Positions 6,406 through 9,904 of a stretch of 9,904 bases of DNA are shown here, piece by piece. Numbering within the stretch: the stretch's first letter is position 1; each line of letters starts with the position of its first letter. The notes under the pieces are model-generated. The model was not told the origin of the DNA. It made no database searches and was given only the letters and a program-made list of their open reading frames with translations. The position numbers were made by a program, and so were the translations under genes. The stretch is taken from the NCBI GenBank assembly GCA_030628905.1, contig DAOVQB010000167.1:1-9904 (forward strand). Reading direction: 5' to 3'. Origin of the DNA: DAOVQB01 sp023128935. GTDB lineage: Bacteria; Eisenbacteria; RBG-16-71-46; CAIMUX01; WJJG01.

Positions 6406-6465
6406 CGGAATATCCAGGAGAGGCGGGCCGGGTTCTGGCGCGGGGGCAGGAAACGGCCACAATGG

Positions 6466-6472
6466 GGAGGAG
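6466..6472 (+). promoter_or_regulatory. Ribosome binding site deciding the cheB-like start
   Basis: GGAGGAG ends 5 nt before ATG 6478. The frame is open back to an ATG at 6298, but that start lies upstream of the sigma-54 promoter and has no ribosome site, so 6478 is the start. Confidence 0.85.
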
Positions 6473-6477
6473 CGGGC

Positions 6478-7635
6478 ATGAGTGGGCCCGCAAGGCTAAT
6501 GGGGATCTCTCAGCGGGCCTCGTCGCGAGGGTGTGCAGATCGGCGCAATGCAGCCGGGGCTGGTGGGAAATCGGGGTTGGAAGCGCCCGTTGCGATCTTT
6601 CTGGCGGATCCTTCCTGGGGTGTGGCAGAGCAGATCGGAGCATGGGCAGGTGACTCAGGGGATGCCTTCTCTCTCTGTTCCTTCGCCACTGCCCGCCAAC
6701 TCCTGCGCAGACTGGAGTACGAAGAGCCGGACCTCTTGCTCCTGGATGTGACCATGCCTCACTTCGATGGACTGACCGCTCTGCGCTCGCCCGCCATCGA
6801 CCAGACCCCGGTTGCCTTGATCAGCTCCGATACGCTTGCCGGAGCCCGTCTGACGATCGAGGCGCTGTTGGGCGGGGCCACTGGTTATCTGATCAAGCGT
6901 GGCCGCGGCCGGTCGTCGCACCTGGCCATGAATCGATCCAGTTTCCTGCGCTGGCTAAGGCTGCTTCAGAGACTGCGACTCGAGAAAGGAGGGCCGGGCC
7001 GCCTGGCAAGCCTCTCCACCTGCAGCAACGCTGGCGCTGGGGCCGCTGGCGGTTCGGTCTGGGTGCAACTGGGTGCGGCCGGTGGGGGCTTGAAGGCCTT
7101 TCCACCTGAGCGGGAACCTTTCATGCGCGCGGGGGAGTGGATGGCCCTGGCCCTGGCGAGTTCGTACTCCCTACCGCTCATGGTGGACGCCCTGTGCGCG
7201 GCTCCCGAGCGGCCTGCCGGGCCGGTGGTGTTGTCTGTGCCCCAGAGCCGGAGATTTTGCCGCGCATTGCGGGAAGTGGTCTCTCGTCGTTGGAACCACA
7301 CGGTTCTCGATCTGGAAGGGGGCGAACACCTGCGTCCGGGACAGTGGCGCGTGCTCCCTGGCCGTTTCCTACTGGCCCCCCATGGTCATGCCCGTGGCAT
7401 GCACTGTTTCGATCTGCTGCCCAGCCGCCTGGCCGACGAGCAACGGTCAGCCAGTGTCCAGCTCCAGCTCCTGGAGGCAATCGAGCCCGGATTACTGCAA
7501 ATCTTTCTTGTCGAGCAACCGCAGGGTCCGCTCCTCGATTCCGTCAGGAACCTGGTATTGAAGGGGCACGCTGTTTTTCTCCATACCCATGCATTAGGCA
7601 TGCGCGCGGAAATCCGGCACGGAGGGAGGCGATGA
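6478..7635 (+). CDS. CheB-like protein: receiver domain plus degenerate methylesterase domain lacking the catalytic triad
   Basis: This 385-aa protein is laid out like chemotaxis methylesterase CheB, which removes glutamate methyl esters from chemoreceptors. After a 35-residue polar N-terminus comes a receiver: Asp44 (one acidic-pocket residue, the neighbour being Ala43), phospho-acceptor Asp90 in LLLLDVTMPHFDGLTAL, Ser116/117 and Lys140. The stretch PVALISSDTLAGARLTIEAL closely follows the CheB-type receiver. A linker (about 145-190) leads to a C-terminal domain that tracks CheB strand by strand but has lost its active site: the serine motif GAS-TGG reads GAAGGG (199-204), the QHMP histidine region reads SVPQ (253-256), and the MG-x-DG aspartate region reads EQPQG (346-350). 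EHLRPGQWRVLPGRFLLAP (283-301) matches CheB's dG-x-l-xpG-xxyiaPg-H. The protein ends about 20 residues early. It should therefore be a phospho-switch or binding protein rather than an esterase. No cheR, cheA or receptor gene is visible nearby. Its stop overlaps the next ATG (ATGA). Confidence 0.8.
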   Translation: MSGPARLMGISQRASSRGCADRRNAAGAGGKSGLEAPVAIFLADPSWGVAEQIGAWAGDSGDAFSLCSFATARQLLRRLEYEEPDLLLLDVTMPHFDGLTALRSPAIDQTPVALISSDTLAGARLTIEALLGGATGYLIKRGRGRSSHLAMNRSSFLRWLRLLQRLRLEKGGPGRLASLSTCSNAGAGAAGGSVWVQLGAAGGGLKAFPPEREPFMRAGEWMALALASSYSLPLMVDALCAAPERPAGPVVLSVPQSRRFCRALREVVSRRWNHTVLDLEGGEHLRPGQWRVLPGRFLLAPHGHARGMHCFDLLPSRLADEQRSASVQLQLLEAIEPGLLQIFLVEQPQGPLLDSVRNLVLKGHAVFLHTHALGMRAEIRHGGRR

Positions 7636-9200
7636 CGCTGTTGCGCGCCGACCGGGGTGGTCAGAAATCCGGGCTGGCAGTAGGCCTGGGGCTGCTCTGG
7701 TTCCTATCGATCTCCGCTGAAGCCACCCCGCTGAGCAAGGAAATCAGCGAGGTTCGGATCGCCCAGGATACCCGTCAGTGGCTGATGGAGGTTCCCTACA
7801 ACGGGCGGTGGTCTCACTGGTCGATTAACCATCCTCCCCGGATCGTCGTGGATCTGATTGGCGCGCGCTCCCAGCTGCCCAAGGCTCCCGCCCTCTACAG
7901 CGTGGATCTGCCGGGCGGGCCCGTGACGCAGATGCGCACGAGCCAGTTCAGCTCTGAACCTGGAAAATGGAGAGTTCGGATCACACTGGTCCTGTCAGAG
8001 TCCGTCCGTTACGAGGCCGAGCAGACCCAGCAGGGTGTCGAGTTGCGCATTTCCCAGCCTGACGATGCGCAGTGGGGAGGACTGTGGCGCATGGTGATCG
8101 ATCCGCAGGGGATGAGGGCGGAGGCGATCCACAGCTCTCTGCCTGAAGGCGATTCCACTGCTACCTCTCACCCCGCCGTTTCGAGAGAGAAGGCCCCTGC
8201 GCCCGAGGTGAAGCCCGCCTCCTCTCCGGCAAGACGGGAGCCTGACGTACCGGCTGGACCCGCGTGGATTGATAGCACGGGGGAGGCCACGCTGGAGGAA
8301 CTGCTCGCCGATACGCTCTTCTTTGTGCGTGGGCGTCGCCCCTCGCATCTGGCCTGGGACTTGGCTGCGGGTCGGTTGCTGGAGAATGCCCAGGATCGGT
8401 TCCTGATGGACGACAGCGCAGGCTGCATTTCGAAGCTCGAGACATGCACCCGCTTCTATGCCACCACGGATCCGGGCCGCCAGGCGACGCTCTTGCGCCA
8501 CCTCATACTGCGCGCGTGGGGCCGGGTTGTGGAAGCTGATCTGGGCCCCGAGCCCCCGCAGGAGGGGCCCTGGTTGCTACTCGCCGACCAGGTCTTCCAG
8601 CGGCTGCTGGATAGCTCGCTTTATGCCGGCGACTTGGGCTTCACCGAGGATGTGCTCAGTCTGTGGCAGCAGGCGAATCCTGAACCATCAGATTGGGGTG
8701 CGGGCAGCCTGCGACTTGCGGAGGCCTACCTCGATGGGGGCGAGGGCCAGAAGGCAGCCGGGTGGATTACGCGGGCGCTCGAGGCGGATCCTGAGCTTGA
8801 AGCCTCTCCGGGCGTGATCCTGCTGCATGCTCTCACGCGCTTGGAGGTGCGCGCGTGGGATGAGGCCGCGGCGCTGCTCCTGCGGGTGGAGGCGTCCGGT
8901 GAGGGCGCGCTGGCCTTCCGCGCACGTGCGCTACGCGCTGATGCCTACTATCGACAGGAGAAGTTTAAGCGGGCGGCGGAGATCTATCAACAGCTCCTGG
9001 GCCAGGGCATCCCACCCGTGGAGCGCGAGTGGGCGATCTACCAGCTCGGCAACTGCTGGGCCGAGATGGGGGATGTAGAGAAGGCCAGGGCGTACTTTAG
9101 CCGGGCCGTCGAGGGTTCGGAAGGCTGCTTCTGGGCCCCATTCGCCCAATTGAGATTGGTCCAGCTGGAAGGAGATCGCCATGCCGCATCGATCCGTTGA
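7632..9200 (+). CDS. Exported AMIN-domain and TPR-repeat protein, likely periplasmic and cell-wall-associated
   Basis: The protein has 522 aa. Residues 1-31 look like a signal peptide: basic start, hydrophobic core LAVGLGLLWFLSIS, and Ala-x-Ala before the predicted cut after Ala31. Residues about 35-142 form an AMIN domain (PRIVVDLIGA, GPVTQMRTSQF, VRITLVLSESVRYEAEQ). This fold localises amidases, secretins and pilus or flagellar factors to peptidoglycan. A Pro/Ala/Ser-rich linker (about 160-215) leads to a helical region (about 225-520) with TPR-like repeats; the clearest are ALRADAYYRQEKFKRAAEIY and YQLGNCWAEMGDVEKARAYF. The start is ATG 7632, overlapping the cheB-like stop by 4 nt, with GGAGGGAGG (7621-7629) just before it. 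The frame is open upstream only because it shadows the cheB-like gene. It plausibly scaffolds a cell-envelope structure, perhaps at the flagellar motor, by analogy with periplasmic TPR motor proteins; this is inference from context. No catalytic domain is seen. Confidence 0.85.
   Translation: MTLLRADRGGQKSGLAVGLGLLWFLSISAEATPLSKEISEVRIAQDTRQWLMEVPYNGRWSHWSINHPPRIVVDLIGARSQLPKAPALYSVDLPGGPVTQMRTSQFSSEPGKWRVRITLVLSESVRYEAEQTQQGVELRISQPDDAQWGGLWRMVIDPQGMRAEAIHSSLPEGDSTATSHPAVSREKAPAPEVKPASSPARREPDVPAGPAWIDSTGEATLEELLADTLFFVRGRRPSHLAWDLAAGRLLENAQDRFLMDDSAGCISKLETCTRFYATTDPGRQATLLRHLILRAWGRVVEADLGPEPPQEGPWLLLADQVFQRLLDSSLYAGDLGFTEDVLSLWQQANPEPSDWGAGSLRLAEAYLDGGEGQKAAGWITRALEADPELEASPGVILLHALTRLEVRAWDEAAALLLRVEASGEGALAFRARALRADAYYRQEKFKRAAEIYQQLLGQGIPPVEREWAIYQLGNCWAEMGDVEKARAYFSRAVEGSEGCFWAPFAQLRLVQLEGDRHAASIR
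9167..9174 (+). promoter_or_regulatory. Ribosome binding site of the second kinase, inside the AMIN-TPR gene
   Basis: GGAAGGAG ends 6 nt before ATG 9181, which itself lies 20 nt before the end of the AMIN-TPR gene. This fixes the start of the last gene and implies translational coupling. Confidence 0.8.
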
Positions 9201-9904
9201 GGCAGCCAGCTTGCGGCTGCCGGTCGTCTCAACTCCCGATGGGTTCCAGGATTCCGCGGCCGATCCGCTCGGCTGCGCCCACCGTTCCATCGCATTTCTT
9301 GAATCAATGCTGGAGGGGCTGTGCGACGGCGTGTTGGCCCTCGATCAGCACTCGAGGGTCCTCTATTGGTCCCCCTCGTGCGAGCATCTGGCGGGCTTCA
9401 GCGCAGCTTCAGCCATCGGAGCGATAGCTGGCGATGTCCTCGGTGAACTGCTGGCGGCGCGCCTCCGGGAGGTCGAGGAAGGAACAGTCGAGGGCTTGCT
9501 CAGTACACCGGCAGGGCCCGTGCCAGTACGTGCGATCGTCGTGAGGGTTGGCGGTCCGGGAGGCGTGCACATCGGCAAGGTGTGCGCGATCCGTGACCTA
9601 CGCGGTGAGATGGAGCACCGGGCCGCGGGCAAGAGGGTCGAGGCCCTGGCCGAGTTGGGCCAGAGCGTGGCGTGCGCCGTGCACCAGATCCGCAACCCGC
9701 TGGGTGCCGCGGCAGGGTTTGCGGATCTGCTGGCCCGGGACCTGCGTGATTCTCCCTCAGCTGAGCTGCTCGAGAAGATACGCGAAGGACTGCGGGAGAT
9801 GGATCGCCGGATCGGGGAGATCCTGACCTACGCCCGTCCCCGTCCCCTACAACCTGATCAGGTCGACCTATCTCGTCTCGTGGCTCAGGTTGTCGAGGAG
9901 GTGG
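9181..9904 (+). CDS. Second soluble PAS-domain histidine kinase, 3' end outside the window
   Basis: The frame from ATG 9181 stays open to the window edge (241 codons). A 35-residue polar N-terminus leads into a PAS domain (about 41-145, ESMLEGLCDGVLALDQHSRV) and then a HisKA domain with His168 in VHQIRNPLGAA. A second helix follows (about 190-220, EGLREMDRRIGEILTYARP). This layout is that of AtoS/FlrB-like soluble kinases, and the ATP-binding domain should follow beyond the edge. The residue after the phospho-accepting His is Gln, where HisKA kinases nearly always have Glu or Asp. No membrane helix is visible. It overlaps the AMIN-TPR gene by 20 nt, so it belongs to the sigma-54-driven operon. 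Its partner could be the receiver of the cheB-like protein, a regulator encoded downstream, or both. Confidence 0.88.
   Translation, partial: MPHRSVEAASLRLPVVSTPDGFQDSAADPLGCAHRSIAFLESMLEGLCDGVLALDQHSRVLYWSPSCEHLAGFSAASAIGAIAGDVLGELLAARLREVEEGTVEGLLSTPAGPVPVRAIVVRVGGPGGVHIGKVCAIRDLRGEMEHRAAGKRVEALAELGQSVACAVHQIRNPLGAAAGFADLLARDLRDSPSAELLEKIREGLREMDRRIGEILTYARPRPLQPDQVDLSRLVAQVVEEV

Larger units (their letters stand above)
6071..6477. other. 407-bp regulatory gap between the activator and the cheB-like operon
   Basis: The gap holds, in order: no visible intrinsic terminator after the activator stop; the palindromes at 6144-6155 and 6171-6183; a small dyad GCGGC/GCCGC (6300-6304 and 6311-6315); the sigma-54 promoter at 6344-6359; and a leader of about 108 nt before the ATG at 6478. 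The minus strand carries a tentative small ORF (6139-6405). Forward frames across the gap before 6478 lack a ribosome site and look non-coding. Confidence 0.7.

Noticed and set aside
6298..6477. N-terminal extension of the cheB-like protein from an upstream ATG at 6298
   Set aside because: It would start before the sigma-54 promoter, lacks a ribosome site, and adds a low-complexity Arg-rich stretch.
6071..6643. 190-codon minus-strand open frame across the promoter gap
   Set aside because: It overlaps the start of the cheB-like gene, its Pro/Arg/Ser-rich composition looks like non-coding translation, and it competes with the better-composed antisense ORF at 6139-6405.
7137..7631. N-terminal extension of the AMIN-TPR protein
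   Set aside because: It lies wholly within the cheB-like gene in another frame, and the signal peptide begins at 7632.

Overview
This 9.9-kb window is a flagellar and regulatory locus from a GC-rich, diderm, flagellated bacterium. The signs are strongly G/C-biased third codon positions, a FliD filament cap, a sigma-54 activator of the flagellar FleR/FlrC type, and a periplasmic AMIN-domain protein. The mix resembles flagellar clusters of deltaproteobacteria or related candidate phyla, but the sequence alone does not fix the taxon. All well-supported genes lie on the + strand.

Left part (1-2801): the 3' part of fliD; a 140-bp spacer with a G/T-rich 28-bp tandem repeat; a helical 142-aa protein of unknown family where a flagellar chaperone gene (fliS/fliT) would often sit; and a two-domain PilZ protein, a likely c-di-GMP receptor of the flagellar-brake type. 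Middle (2802-6070): a soluble GAF-like/PAS histidine kinase and, overlapping it by 17 nt, its NtrC-family sigma-54 response regulator. This is a FleS/FleR-like pair that probably controls flagellar class genes.

Right part (6071-9904): a 407-bp gap with two short perfect palindromes and a perfect -24/-12 sigma-54 promoter (TGGCACAGCCATTGCA, 6344-6359). Downstream are three tightly coupled genes: a CheB-shaped protein with an apparently phosphorylatable receiver but no recognisable catalytic triad; an exported AMIN-TPR protein (ATGA overlap); and a second soluble PAS histidine kinase (20-nt overlap) that runs off the window. A tentative 88-aa antisense ORF overlaps the promoter region.

Reading of the whole: the kinase/activator pair probably switches on the downstream operon through sigma-54. 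That operon would supply a pseudo-methylesterase receiver protein, a cell-wall-associated periplasmic factor and another kinase. The degenerate CheB in this setting is the most unusual element. Functions are inferred from motifs read by eye; no database search was made.
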